NCBI RefSeq assembly: GCF_007752935.1
Contig: NZ_CP036319.1
Location: 6,614,501 to 6,678,500, forward strand
Length of the DNA stretch: 64,000 bases
Origin: Crateriforma conspicua
GTDB taxonomy: Bacteria; Planctomycetota; Planctomycetia; Pirellulales; Pirellulaceae
Direction: 5' to 3'
The notes under the pieces are model-generated. The model was not told where the DNA came from and did no database searches. It saw only the letters and a program-made list of their open reading frames with translations. Position numbers and translations under genes: made by a program. The number at the start of each line of letters is the position of its first letter. Within the stretch, counting starts at the first letter, position 1. Shown here in pieces: positions 8,630-19,400 of the stretch.

Positions 8630-11440
8630 CTAACCCGTCACGCCCAAACGGTATTCGCCCAAACGTGTGCCCCCCGCCATGCTGTCCATCCACTGCAGGT
8701 AACGTTGCCAACCGCCGCGATCGAATCGGGTCGTTTGGTCAAATTCCGAATCCATTTCCGGCGGGATTTTGGACAGGACCGACAAGGCTTGCTTGATCAA
8801 CAGATCGGCTTCGCGGGTTCGCCCCATTTTTCGAACACACTGGGCCTGTCCCAAGATTGCTTCCAGCGCCGGCGGCTGATTCATGTATCGCAGTGAAATC
8901 GCCCGATACGCGGTCGACGCTTCATCCAATCGTCCCATTTCCAACAGCGTGTCGGCTTCGGACATCAAACAGTTTCGCAAGATCACGTCGGCGCGTGCCG
9001 ACAAAGGCTGTTCTTCTTCGCGACGTTCATACAGCTGTCGCAGCTGTGCGAATCCCTCCAGAGCCGCCAACAATTCCGCCTCACTGCGTTGCCGCGACGT
9101 TCGGCGTGCGGCGTCCAACAGCGACGGGTCATCCGCTTCGGTGGCCGCCCAACGAGCCGCAAACGCATGAGTCCGTGCCAACAGATATGCCGTCGTTTCG
9201 GCGCGACGTTCCGGCCAGTATCTCTGGACCGCTTCGTCCAACACGCGAATGGTTTCCTGCAACAGTTCATCGTTCTGGCGATACAGTTCGATCTTTTCGG
9301 CATCGCTTAGGTCCGACGATTCCAGATCCGCCACCGTGATTTGTTCGTACAGCAATTCACCCAGTGAATACATCGAATCACGCCACGCAGGGCTGTCCGG
9401 CCGCAGGTCCCCGTCTTGCAGGTTGGCGTGCAGAAAGTCCTTGGCCAACTGGACATAATCGATCGCGTCGATATCGGTGACCGCCTCGGAATCTTCGTTC
9501 TGCCGACGACGCCGTCTTTGTTCGCGATTGGCCAATTCGATTGACGCCAGTGCGGCCATCAATCGGGCGTCATAGCGCAACGGATCACGTTCGAATTCGA
9601 CGATGCAAGTCTCAAACGCGTCGATGGCTTCTTCGGGTCGGTCTTCGGCCAGCAAGGCTCGTCCCAAAGCGATCAAACCACGCGGCTGGCGCCGCCGTTG
9701 TTCGTATCGCAGATAGTCCTGCAACATGTTGATGCTGCGTGAAAAATGCCGACCTTGCTGATAGGCCTGGATCGCCGACCACAGCAGATCCAAATACTCC
9801 GGATCATTGAAACGCAACTTGGCCGCTTGATGAAACGCATCGCCGGCGGAGTGGTATCGGTGCCGAGCGACTTGAAAGGTGGAACGATCGATTTCACCGC
9901 CCGCGGCGTCGGCCAGCGTGGCCTGGGCCCACTGCAAATAGCCTTGCCCTTCTTCTTCCAAGGACTCGCTACTGGAATAAAGCGGTGACAATGATCTGGC
10001 GGTTTCGATGGCCGATTCGAATTCGTTCTTGCGTCGCAAAACTTCGATCGCCGCGCTCAATCGTTTTCGAAATTCGTCTTTCGTGATCAGCGACGAATCG
10101 AATCGGTCGGTGCTGCCCAGTTCGTGCATCATGTAACGAGTCGTCTGGACGACTTCCTCACCACGGCCTTGATCGGCCAGCAGTTCAATTTCACGGATGC
10201 CACCCACCAGCGCGGCGGCGCCGAAGGGACGTTGCTGTCGGACGGACGTCAATTGGGCGATGGCCAGTTCCAAATCGCCCTGCAATTGATACGCGCGGGC
10301 GGCCAACAACCGGGCTTGGGATCCGATGCGGGGCTCGGCTTCGCGTTGCAGCCGATTCATTTCGACCAGCACCGGTTCAAAACGACTGGCGATCGCTTGT
10401 TTGATTCGTGGGTCCTCATCACGACCGCTGGTCCAAGCGGACGATCCCGTCGCGCCGCCGGCCGATGAGGCCATGGATTCGTTCAGATCAAAATCTTCCA
10501 CCGTTTGGTCGATCTGTCGCTGAGCGTTCAGCAGACGAAATTCGTCGCGAAAGGAAGCCAATCGTGTTTGGGTCGCCAAGTCGGATGCATTGAATTTGGC
10601 AAATTCACCATCGATGATTGCTTTGGCGTCCTGCCAACGTGCCATTGCCAACAACGCACGCGTGCGAATCAACTGGCCTTGGCGCTGCTGTTCCTCGCTT
10701 AGCGTCGGCAAGGACAGAAATGTCTTGATGGTTTCCAGCGACTTCTGCGCGCCGCCGATCTTCAGCCGCAATTGTGCCGAGGCCAATAGCGGCAACAGGT
10801 CTCGCCGCATCGTTTGGTCCCGCTCGATCGCCTGGTCCAGGGCGTCAGCCGCCGCGGCGTATTCGCCGGTCGACAGCAAAGCCAGTCCCAACAAACGGTT
10901 ACCTTCCGCTTCGCGTCCATCGGGAAATCCTTTTTCCGACGCTTCCTTCAGGTCGGGCACCGCGTCGGAATGGATCTCGCGGCGTGCCGCGGTTCCGGTG
11001 GCATTTTCGGACAACGCCATCTTTCCGGCACCGATCAGAAAAGCACGCAGTGCCCGCAGCGACCGGGCGTCCGCTTTCGTTTCCGGTGCAACCGCTGGTG
11101 CTGCGGCGTCGCCGGTTTCCGCGGCATCCTCCGGTGTGTCCGCTGGTTCTTCGGCGACGGGTTCGCCGGAATCACCTTCGGGCGGAAGTTCGGATTCCAG
11201 TTCTCCCAGTTCGACCTGTTCGGCGATTTTTCCCGCGATGATCGGTTGCCCCTGCAGGTACTGGTCCATCGCCAGTTGCAGACGTCGACCGTCGTCCGGA
11301 GGCCCACTGCCCAGCCAGATCGATGCGATTCCGGCGAATCCCATCAGTGCGCTCAGGCCGGCGATCCCAACGAACACGACCGGCCAAGGAGAACCTGACT
11401 TGGGTGCGGCGGCATCGGTTGCGTCGGGGGTATCGGCCAT
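8630..11440 (-). CDS. Large membrane-anchored TPR-repeat protein
   Basis: A 936-aa protein with a single N-terminal membrane helix (about 18-44, WPVVFVGIAGLSALMGFAG), an acidic Ala/Glu/Pro-rich linker (about 85-125) and then a long alpha-helical solenoid. Helix pairs typical of tetratricopeptide repeats recur through the rest, e.g. LLGLALLSTGEYAAAADALD, ALGRALLAEDRPEEAIDAFE and YQLQGDLELAIAQLTSV. The domain is predicted to lie outside the cytoplasmic membrane. It precedes the FlgN-like gene by 76 bp. TPR solenoids scaffold protein complexes; the partner is unknown. Divergent from the DoxX-like gene to its right. Confidence 0.75.
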   Translation of the reverse strand: MADTPDATDAAAPKSGSPWPVVFVGIAGLSALMGFAGIASIWLGSGPPDDGRRLQLAMDQYLQGQPIIAGKIAEQVELGELESELPPEGDSGEPVAEEPADTPEDAAETGDAAAPAVAPETKADARSLRALRAFLIGAGKMALSENATGTAARREIHSDAVPDLKEASEKGFPDGREAEGNRLLGLALLSTGEYAAAADALDQAIERDQTMRRDLLPLLASAQLRLKIGGAQKSLETIKTFLSLPTLSEEQQRQGQLIRTRALLAMARWQDAKAIIDGEFAKFNASDLATQTRLASFRDEFRLLNAQRQIDQTVEDFDLNESMASSAGGATGSSAWTSGRDEDPRIKQAIASRFEPVLVEMNRLQREAEPRIGSQARLLAARAYQLQGDLELAIAQLTSVRQQRPFGAAALVGGIREIELLADQGRGEEVVQTTRYMMHELGSTDRFDSSLITKDEFRKRLSAAIEVLRRKNEFESAIETARSLSPLYSSSESLEEEGQGYLQWAQATLADAAGGEIDRSTFQVARHRYHSAGDAFHQAAKLRFNDPEYLDLLWSAIQAYQQGRHFSRSINMLQDYLRYEQRRRQPRGLIALGRALLAEDRPEEAIDAFETCIVEFERDPLRYDARLMAALASIELANREQRRRRRQNEDSEAVTDIDAIDYVQLAKDFLHANLQDGDLRPDSPAWRDSMYSLGELLYEQITVADLESSDLSDAEKIELYRQNDELLQETIRVLDEAVQRYWPERRAETTAYLLARTHAFAARWAATEADDPSLLDAARRTSRQRSEAELLAALEGFAQLRQLYERREEEQPLSARADVILRNCLMSEADTLLEMGRLDEASTAYRAISLRYMNQPPALEAILGQAQCVRKMGRTREADLLIKQALSVLSKIPPEMDSEFDQTTRFDRGGWQRYLQWMDSMAGGTRLGEYRLGVTG

Positions 11441-11916
11441 CCCGGCAGGGTCCCATCGGTGGACATAGAATTCGTCGATGATCCGTTTTCGACGGTCTGC
11501 ATCCCTACCAAGATTTCTGTTTCACGCACAAGGCGGATCCGCGTGGTGTCTGGCCCCTGCTGTGGCCAGTTCGTCGGCCCACCGACGTGCCGCCAAGCGG
11601 GCTGAAGACGGACGCAGTGTCGCGGCACAGGAATTGTTTGCGGTGATTCTCCTTGGCGAAGGCGGGTGGAATTACCATACTGAGCGATCAGGGCGTCATC
11701 GCCACCCGGGACGTTTCCGCGTCACGCGGGCGGTCACGTGCCTGCCGACCCACCCACCGTTGACAGATGTGCACGTCGCCAGGTTCGGGGGCGTCGTACC
11801 TTCGGCTTCTTGATCCAAGCCGATCGGCTGCGGATCGATCTTTCGCCCGCCACCGGCATCGCACGTCCCACCATGCATCTGTCTTTTTGCCCAAGTGAGC
11901 TTGGAGTTCTCGTTTC
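11441..11916. other. Divergent intergenic region
   Basis: This 476-bp gap separates the divergently transcribed TPR gene and the DoxX-like gene, so it should hold both promoters. I see no convincing coding frame, palindrome or RNA-like structure, and no clear consensus -35/-10 pair. Confidence 0.5.
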
Positions 11917-12855
11917 GTGTTGAAAGTTCTATACGCACCGCTGCGGCTGGCCACCGGTTGGGGAATCAGTCCCCGAATCTTGGGCTGGATCGGCGTGTTG
12001 ATGTTGGTGCTGTTGCGATTGACCATCGGATGGCATTTCTACAGCGAAGGCGTCGAAAAGGTCCGCAGCGGCAGTTGGACGGCCGAGCCGTTTTTCGCCA
12101 ACGCTCGCGGGCCACTGGCCCCGATGTACCGCGACATGGTCTGGGATTCCGAGGGCGTTTACCGGCTGGATCGTGACCGCGTCATGCTGGAATGGGCACG
12201 TTTTCGCGAACGAATCATCCGGCACTACGGTCTGGACGAGGCACAACAGGCCCTGGCCCAAGCGAACTACATCAAAGCTGTCGAGCAATACGATTACGTC
12301 ATCGCCCTGAACCAAACGGACATCGAAGAATTCGAACTGGGGCGTGACCGGATCGCCGCCCTGGACCGAGACCCGACCCGCGGGGGCGTCGACAGTTTGG
12401 GCGGACAACGCGAAACGATCCGCAGAGAACGTCAAAAGCTGATCGCACCGGTGCTGAGCCAGATCGATGCGATCGCCGAGAATTACGAGTTGGCGCAAAA
12501 CCGCGTCGCCAATGAAGAACAACAAGAACGCCATGCCGCCCTGGCGATGGCGCCGCCACCCACTTCGTTGATGGACACGTCGCGGATCGATTTGATCCTG
12601 CCGTATTTCGACGTGGTCATCGGGCTGATGCTGATGCTGGGTCTGCTGACACCCTTGGCGGCGTTGGCTGCGGCCGGTTTTCTCGGTTCAGTTTTTCTAA
12701 GCCAGTTTCCACCATCGACTGGTCCGTCATCGACGATGTACCAGCTGATCGAATCGATGGCCTGTCTGGTTTTGGCGGCGACGGGCTCCGGACGCTTCGC
12801 CGGCTTGGACTACTTTTTCCATCTGATCACCCGGAAAACCGCCGGTCCAAAATGA
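11917..12855 (+). CDS. DoxX-like integral membrane protein
   Basis: The 312-aa protein carries the DoxX-family pattern: an N-terminal membrane helix (IGVLMLVLLRLTIGWHFYSEGVEKVRSGSW) with the GWHFxxEGxxK motif frequent in planctomycete DoxX proteins, a long charged soluble loop (about 55-225) and three C-terminal membrane helices (IDLILPYFDVVIGLMLMLGL and onwards). DoxX relatives are linked to quinone-dependent redox chemistry at the membrane, but the substrate here is unknown. The large inserted soluble loop is unusual compared with roughly 140-aa DoxX proteins. The start is the ATG preceded by a weak AT-rich leader. Confidence 0.7.
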   Translation: MLKVLYAPLRLATGWGISPRILGWIGVLMLVLLRLTIGWHFYSEGVEKVRSGSWTAEPFFANARGPLAPMYRDMVWDSEGVYRLDRDRVMLEWARFRERIIRHYGLDEAQQALAQANYIKAVEQYDYVIALNQTDIEEFELGRDRIAALDRDPTRGGVDSLGGQRETIRRERQKLIAPVLSQIDAIAENYELAQNRVANEEQQERHAALAMAPPPTSLMDTSRIDLILPYFDVVIGLMLMLGLLTPLAALAAAGFLGSVFLSQFPPSTGPSSTMYQLIESMACLVLAATGSGRFAGLDYFFHLITRKTAGPK

Positions 12856-13007
12856 ACTCGGCCGCATCGCCGTTCGTTGATCTCCTACGGGATCTTTCGG
12901 CACAACGATGCAGCGACGGCATAAAATGAACGGGTGTTCGCCCGTTCGCCCCCCACAACAACCCATCCAAAACACACCAAACTCCTTCTTAGGTCCAGGA
13001 GCCCACC

Positions 13008-14834
13008 GTGGTAGACAAGCTTTCGGCCGATCAACGCGACATCGGCAAACAAAATTATTACTCGGCGGTCGGCAGCTACTACGACGTTAATCGTCGTGAT
13101 TTCCTGCGTGGGATCGTCGCCGCCGGTGCGGTCAGTGGTGCCGGTTTGGGTGCCGCCTACTTTGGTTACGGCAAGGTCAAAGATCCGGTCCGCGTTGCCG
13201 TGATCGGTACCGGTGACGAAGGCAACGTTTTGATCGGCGGCTGCAACCCTGATTACGTCGATGTCCGCGCAATCTGTGACATTCGCCCGTTCAGCAAACA
13301 CCGTGCGTTCCACGGGGACTGCAGCAGCCCGTCGGCACTGGGCCGTCGTCCCGGTTTGATCTCAGTCGCCGGATACAAGGACGAAGCCGAAGCCCGCAAG
13401 AACGTCAAGGTTTACGACGCCGACAACGGCGGCATCATGGCGTGTTTGGACGATCCGGACATCGAAGCGGTGATCATCGCGTTGCCGCTATGGCTTCACG
13501 CCCCGGTCGCCGCACAAGCGATGGAACGTGGACTTCACGTGCTGACCGAAAAACTGATGGCCCGCACCGTGGCCCAGTGCAAAGTCATGGCACGGATGGC
13601 CAACGAGATGACCGACAAGGCGGGCAATCCGATTCACTTGGCCACCGGTCACCAACGTCACTACAACGTGAAGTATGACAATGCGGTCAACCTGATCCGC
13701 TGGGGTTTGCTGGGACAGTTGCACCACATCCGGGCGCAGTGGCACCGCGGCAACTTGCCGGGCGCCGACAGCTGGTCGATGCCCATCCCCGGCGGCGAAC
13801 GCACCGCCGACGGAAAAGTCTTTGATCGCATCGCCAAGGACTTGGAATACCGTCGCAAGAAATTGGAAGAAGCGACCGATCCCGATGAAGTCGCCAAGTG
13901 GCAGGCACAAATCGCCCAGTGGGCCGCTTGGGATGCCGACAAGAACATCGACCCGAAGGCGTTCGGTTACGAAGACTTCCAGGTCAACGACAAGCTGTTC
14001 ACCGCCGCCGAAGAACTGCACCGTTGGCGTTTGTTCCAACGCACCGGCGCCGGATTGATGGCCGAACTTGGCAGCCACCAACTGGATGCAGTCAGCATCT
14101 TCTTGTCCTCGCTGCGTGACGATGGCAAAAAGGTTCACCCGTTGTCGGTCCATGCCGTCGGCGGTCGCCACATCATGCCGCTGGACCGCGAAGTCGGCGA
14201 CCACGTTTACTGCACGTTCGAATTCCCCGGGCCGGAATACTCCGCACAGTTCGACGTCGGCTATTACGACCGCGTCGAAAATTATCCTGACGGTGCGGTC
14301 CCCGGCTACGACCAAGACCCGAACAAAAAGGTCGTGGTCACCTACAGCAGCATCAACGGCAACGGCTTTGGCGGCTGGGGCGAAGTCGTCATGGGCACCA
14401 AGGGTACGTTGATCTTGGACAAAGAAACCGACGTTCTGCTATATCGCAACAGCGACACCAGCAGCAAAGTCGGCGTCGCCAAGAAAGAAGGCGGCTATGC
14501 CTTGGACACCAGTGCCTCGGGTGACTACGCCGCGCCGGTCGCCCAGGCCGCCGACAGCGGTCCGGTCAGCCGTGGTTACCGCGAGGAAATCGAGCACTGG
14601 GCTTACTGCATCCGGAATCCCGATCCGGAAAACAAGCCGCGTTGCTACCCCGCCGTCGCCATGGGCGACGCCGTCATCGCTTTGGCCACCAACGTTGCCA
14701 TCAAGAACAACTTGGCCGGCAAGGGCGGCTACCTGGAATTTGAAGAAGACTGGTTCGACGTCGACAACGACGCGGTTCCCGACGGCAGCACCATCGCCGA
14801 AGCGACCGAGTTTATGAAGAAGCCTGTGGCCTAA
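13008..14834 (+). CDS. Tat-exported Gfo/Idh/MocA-family oxidoreductase
   Basis: This 608-aa NAD(P)-dependent oxidoreductase-family protein starts at a GTG 9 bp after an AGGTCCAGGAG purine-rich ribosome site. A Tat-type motif (NRRDFLRGIVAAGAV, about 29-43) precedes the Rossmann fold, whose dinucleotide loop reads VAVIGTGDEGN (about 63-73). The family EKP motif is EKLM here, and the second catalytic-side region includes TGHQRHYN. It is 200 residues longer than typical members; a charged coiled insert of about 80 residues (near 270-350) accounts for part of that. Such Tat-exported family members are abundant in planctomycetes and are thought to process sugars outside the cytoplasm; the substrate is unknown. 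Confidence 0.85.
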   Translation: MVDKLSADQRDIGKQNYYSAVGSYYDVNRRDFLRGIVAAGAVSGAGLGAAYFGYGKVKDPVRVAVIGTGDEGNVLIGGCNPDYVDVRAICDIRPFSKHRAFHGDCSSPSALGRRPGLISVAGYKDEAEARKNVKVYDADNGGIMACLDDPDIEAVIIALPLWLHAPVAAQAMERGLHVLTEKLMARTVAQCKVMARMANEMTDKAGNPIHLATGHQRHYNVKYDNAVNLIRWGLLGQLHHIRAQWHRGNLPGADSWSMPIPGGERTADGKVFDRIAKDLEYRRKKLEEATDPDEVAKWQAQIAQWAAWDADKNIDPKAFGYEDFQVNDKLFTAAEELHRWRLFQRTGAGLMAELGSHQLDAVSIFLSSLRDDGKKVHPLSVHAVGGRHIMPLDREVGDHVYCTFEFPGPEYSAQFDVGYYDRVENYPDGAVPGYDQDPNKKVVVTYSSINGNGFGGWGEVVMGTKGTLILDKETDVLLYRNSDTSSKVGVAKKEGGYALDTSASGDYAAPVAQAADSGPVSRGYREEIEHWAYCIRNPDPENKPRCYPAVAMGDAVIALATNVAIKNNLAGKGGYLEFEEDWFDVDNDAVPDGSTIAEATEFMKKPVA

Positions 14835-14882
14835 TACCGCCGCCGCTTCATTCGGACGGATCGCAACGTTCCCAACACCCGC

Positions 14883-14918
14883 ACAGGCTTGTCCGGACCA
14901 CCGGACAAGCCTGTTTTT
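14883..14918 (+). terminator. Intrinsic terminator of the Gfo/Idh/MocA gene
   Basis: A perfect 14-bp stem (14883-14896 pairing with 14901-14914) with a 4-nt loop is followed by a T-rich run (14914-14918, then GTTT). It lies 49 bp after the stop codon at 14834. This is the strongest terminator in the window. Confidence 0.9.
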
Positions 14919-15082
14919 GTTTCCCCCCACACCCCGTAGGTGGTTCAACCCGACGAAACACAGCGAACATCCCGGTCGCCGAGGCAGCCGAAATTTCGCC
15001 AAAAAGCTTCAATTTGATCCGCCCGGTCATCTAGGATGGTGATTCATCCCCACACCCCACCTTCATCCTGTCCGTCCACGCC

Positions 15083-16393
15083 ATGCTGCCCCGCCCCAAG
15101 TTCGATCGGCTGATTGATCTTTTTGTCGCTGCTTTGATCGGGTTCACCCTGGCCCCGCTGGGATGCATGTCCGCCGTCCATGCACAGCCCGGTGGCCCCG
15201 CCGTCGTGATCGTCCAAAAGGTCACCGAAGAGAAGATCGCGCCGTATCAAGAGTTTGTCGGCAGCGTGAAAGCCAACCGCCGCAGCGTCATCGGCAGCGC
15301 CGTTGATGGACGCGTCGAACAGTTCATGGTCGAAGCCGGTGACCCGGTCGCCGCGGGTGACGAATTGGCTCAGCTGCGCACACGAACGATCAGCCTGGAG
15401 ATCGCCGCGGCCAAAGCCGAACTGAAGCTTCGCGAAGCTGAGTTGCAGGAACTGAAAAACGGCTTGCGTGACGAAGAGATCCAGTTGGAACGCGCCAAGT
15501 CGCGAGCCGCAAACGCCGCCAATGCCTACGCGCAAGCGAAGCTGAAACGATTCGAGGCGTTGTTCAAATCTTCGTCCGGCGTGTCTCGTGACGAATACGA
15601 ATCGTCGCGAGCCGAGGCCTTGGCGGCCCAAGCCATCGTCGAACAAACCGCCGCCAGTCTGGCATTGGCTGAACAAGGCACACGCCAGGAACGCATCGAG
15701 CAGGCCGCCGCTCGCGTGACGGTCCAACAAGAGATCGTGGCAAACTTGGAAGATCGAAAAAAGAAGTACACCGTCAAATCGCCCTTCAACGGCTTTGTCG
15801 TCGCCGAACTGACCGAAACCGGCGCCTGGGTTCGGCAAGGCGACGCGGTGGCCGAAGTCGTTGAAATCGATCCGGTGGAAATTGAGGTCTTCGTCCCCGA
15901 AGCGCTAGTTCGATTCACTCAAGACGGCGACACGGTCACGATCCGCATCGACGCATTGCCGGACGAACAGTTTCAAGGCACCGTGACGCGAATCGTTCCG
16001 CTTGCCGATGACCGCAGTCGATCATTCCCCGTCCGCGTATCCGTCCCCAATCCCGCCATTAACGGACGGCACCGACTGCTGCCCGGCATGTTGGCGCACA
16101 TCGCTTTGCCCATCAGCGAACCCAAGAACGAATTGATGGTTCACAAAGATGCGCTGCAGATCAATGGCGACAAATCGATCGTGTTCAAGATCGTCGACAA
16201 CAGTGCCGTCCCCGTCCCCGTGCGATACGGAATGGCGGAGGGATTCAAAATCGCCGTTCATCCACTGTTGCCCGGCCAGCTAGCCAGTGGGGATGCCGTC
16301 GTCGTGATTGGCAACGAACGGTTGCGTCCCGGCCAACAAGTCGTTGCCACCGAGCAGAAAGAAGACAGGGAGCCCACCAAACCGGCCCAGTAA
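15083..16393 (+). CDS. RND efflux periplasmic adaptor (HlyD/MFP family)
   Basis: A 436-aa membrane-fusion protein that would bridge the pump at 16466 to an outer-membrane channel. It has an export signal (hydrophobic stretch about 12-32, cleavage near VHA-QP), the biotinyl-lipoyl-like half motif (GSAVDGRVEQFMVEAGDPVAAGDELAQL), an alpha-helical hairpin (about 108-215) and the second lipoyl half (YTVKSPFNGFVVAELTETGAWVRQGD), followed by a beta-barrel domain and membrane-proximal domain. It is 72 bp upstream of the pump gene, so one operon is likely. No outer-membrane factor is visible nearby. Confidence 0.88.
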   Translation: MLPRPKFDRLIDLFVAALIGFTLAPLGCMSAVHAQPGGPAVVIVQKVTEEKIAPYQEFVGSVKANRRSVIGSAVDGRVEQFMVEAGDPVAAGDELAQLRTRTISLEIAAAKAELKLREAELQELKNGLRDEEIQLERAKSRAANAANAYAQAKLKRFEALFKSSSGVSRDEYESSRAEALAAQAIVEQTAASLALAEQGTRQERIEQAAARVTVQQEIVANLEDRKKKYTVKSPFNGFVVAELTETGAWVRQGDAVAEVVEIDPVEIEVFVPEALVRFTQDGDTVTIRIDALPDEQFQGTVTRIVPLADDRSRSFPVRVSVPNPAINGRHRLLPGMLAHIALPISEPKNELMVHKDALQINGDKSIVFKIVDNSAVPVPVRYGMAEGFKIAVHPLLPGQLASGDAVVVIGNERLRPGQQVVATEQKEDREPTKPAQ

Positions 16394-16465
16394 GCTGACC
16401 ACGCTTTTCGAACCGCAGCAGCATTCTGCCCGCCCCGCCCCACCAAATTTCCCCCGCCATCGTTC

Positions 16466-19400
16466 ATGCACCCGATCGAAGCCTGCGTTCGCAACCCCGT
16501 GAAAGTCGCCGTCGGCGCGTTGCTGTTGATCCTGTTCGGCGTGATTGCCGTGCTGACCATGCCGATGCAGTTGATCCCCGAAGTCGAAACACCGACTTTG
16601 ACGATCGAAACACGCTGGCCCGGTGCCAGTCCCCAAGAGATCGAACGCGAAATCATTCAGGAACAAGAAGAACAACTTAAAAGCGTCGAAGGCGTTCGCA
16701 AAATGACCAGCGAATCGGCAGATTCGTCCGGCACGATTCGACTGGAGTTTCTGGTCGGCACGAACATGGAAGAATCGCTGTTGAAGGTGAACAGTCGACT
16801 TCAACAGGTCCCGGAATACCCGGAAGAAGCCGACGAGCCGGTGATTTCCACCAGCAGTTCATCGGACCGACCAATCGCTTGGATGATCTTGTCCGCGATT
16901 CAACCGACCGAAACACAAATTCGACAAGCCGCCGTCGACCACCCGGACGTTAAACCCGCGGTCGACCATATTTTGGCGACCAGCATTCCGGGACTGCGGC
17001 TGATGCGATTGCGTGTGGCCGCCAAAGATCATCCGGCACTGAAAGAACTGCTGCCACCGGATTTGAATATTCCCGGCATGCGTCGGTTCGCCGAAGACTT
17101 CATCGAAGCCCGATTGGAACGCGTCGATGGTGTGTCCAATGCCAACGTTCTGGGCGGCTTGGAAGAAGAACTGCAGGTGATCGTCGACCCACAAAAATTG
17201 GCATCACGCCGATTGACCATCGAAGACGTTCGCCGTGTATTGCGAAACCAAAACCAAGACACCTCCGGCGGCGATTTCTGGGAAGGCAAGCGTCGCTATG
17301 TCGTGCGAACGCTGAATCAGTTCGACAGCCCTGACCAAGTCGCCAGCCAGGTCTTGGACATGCAAAACGGGGCACCGGTATTCATCAGCGATGTTGCCGA
17401 AGTCCGCATGGGTTTCAAAAAGCCCGACGGCATGGTTCGCCGATTCGGCGAATCCAGCATCGCCTGCAATGCGCTGCGAGAAAATGGTGCGAACATCATG
17501 GACGTGATGGCAGGAATTCGACAAGCCATCGACGAACTGAATCGCGATGTTCTGAATCCGCGTCAGATGCAACTAACGCAAGTCTATGACGAAACCGAAT
17601 ACATCGATTCATCGGTGCAATTGGTCAACCAAAACATCATCGTTGGCGGCACCCTAACGATGATCGTGCTGATGCTGTTCTTGCACCTTCAAATTCGAAC
17701 GCTGTTGTTGGCACCATTGATTGCGGCAACCAGTATTGCCGCAATGACGATCGATCCGCGTTTCTTTATTGTGACCCTGATCTTGATCGTGATCACCGGG
17801 TTTTGGTTCGCACGCGGTGCGTTGGTCGTCGGCTTGGCAATTCCGATCAGCGTCATCGGAACATTTTTGCTGCTGAACCTTTGGGGCCGGTCGCTGAACG
17901 TGATCAGCCTGGCCGGCATGGCGTTCGCCGTCGGAATGTTGGTCGATAACGCCGTCGTCGTGCTGGAAAACATCTACCGGCATTTCCAGGACGGTGAACC
18001 ACCCTTTGTCGCCGCGGTCAACGGAACCAAAGAAGTCTGGGGCGCGGTGCTGGCGTCGACGCTGACGACCCTAGCCGTGTTCTTGCCGGTGTTGTTCGTG
18101 CAAGAACAGGCCGGACAACTGTTCCGCGATATTGCATTGGCCATCAGCGCCGCGGTCGGGCTATCGTTGATCATCAGCATCACACTGATTCCCACCGCAA
18201 CGGCACGACTGCTGCGCCGCGATCGAGACGCGACGAGTGAATCTTCCGGTGGAAACAAGGTCACGCCGTCACGTCGTCGACGTCTATTGGATCCGCTTAC
18301 CCAATTGGCCGACCGAGCCGTGGCGGGCATCGTGGCCATCAATCGCTGGATCCAGCGAACGTGGCTGCGCCGGATTGCTCTGGTCGTCGGTTTGCTGGGC
18401 GCTGTGGTTGTTTTGGCGATTTCCATGTGGCCGAAAGTCGAATACCTGCCGACCGGAAACCGCAACCTCGTCTTCGGCATCGTGATGCCACCGCCCGGAT
18501 ACAACCTGGACAAGCTAAGCCAGATGGGCGAAATCGTCGAAGACCACCTGCGTCCCTATTGGGATATCGATGACGACGCAATCGGCCAACAAGATCGCGA
18601 GTTTCCGGCGATCTATGACTTTTTTTACGTCGCACGCGGTCGCAGCGTGTTCATCGGCATCCGGGCGGTCGACCCGACGCGTTCCGGCGAATTGGTTCCG
18701 CTGATGCAAGCGGTCGGCCCCAAGTTGCCAGGCACATTTGTCGTCGCCAAGCAGTCCAGCTTGTTTGAACAAGGTCTGACCGCGGGCCGGACAATCGATG
18801 TGGAAATCACCGGTCCGGAACTGGAACACCTGGTCGGCATCGGCGGCCAAATCATGGGCCAAGTGATGAACCCGAATGATCCGGTCATTCCCAACGCCCA
18901 GGCTCGCCCGGTACCCAGCTTGGACTTGAACAACCCCGAGGTCCACATTCGTCCCAAGCTGATCCAGGCTCAACAAATGGGCGTCGATGCGACCGCGCTC
19001 GGATACAGCGTCAACGCATTGGTTGATGGGGCTTTTGCCGCCGATTATTTCGTTGGGGGCGACAAGATCGACCTGACGCTGATGGGCAGCCCCGAACGTG
19101 CCAGTCGATCCCAGGACTTGGCGGCCCTGCCCATTGCCACCCCCGGCGGCCAATTGGTCCCGCTGTCATCCTTGGCGGACATCACGTTGTCCAGCGGTCC
19201 GGAACAAGTCAATCACCGCGAACGTCAGCGGGCCATCACGATCGAAGTTTCGCCGCCGCCGGAAATGGCACTCGAAGACGCATTGAACCGTATCGCCACC
19301 CAGATCATTGATCCAATCGAAGCCTCGGGACAACTGGACGGAGGTTACCGAATCGGCCTTTCGGGCACCGCCGATAAACTGCGCGACACATGGTTGGCCC

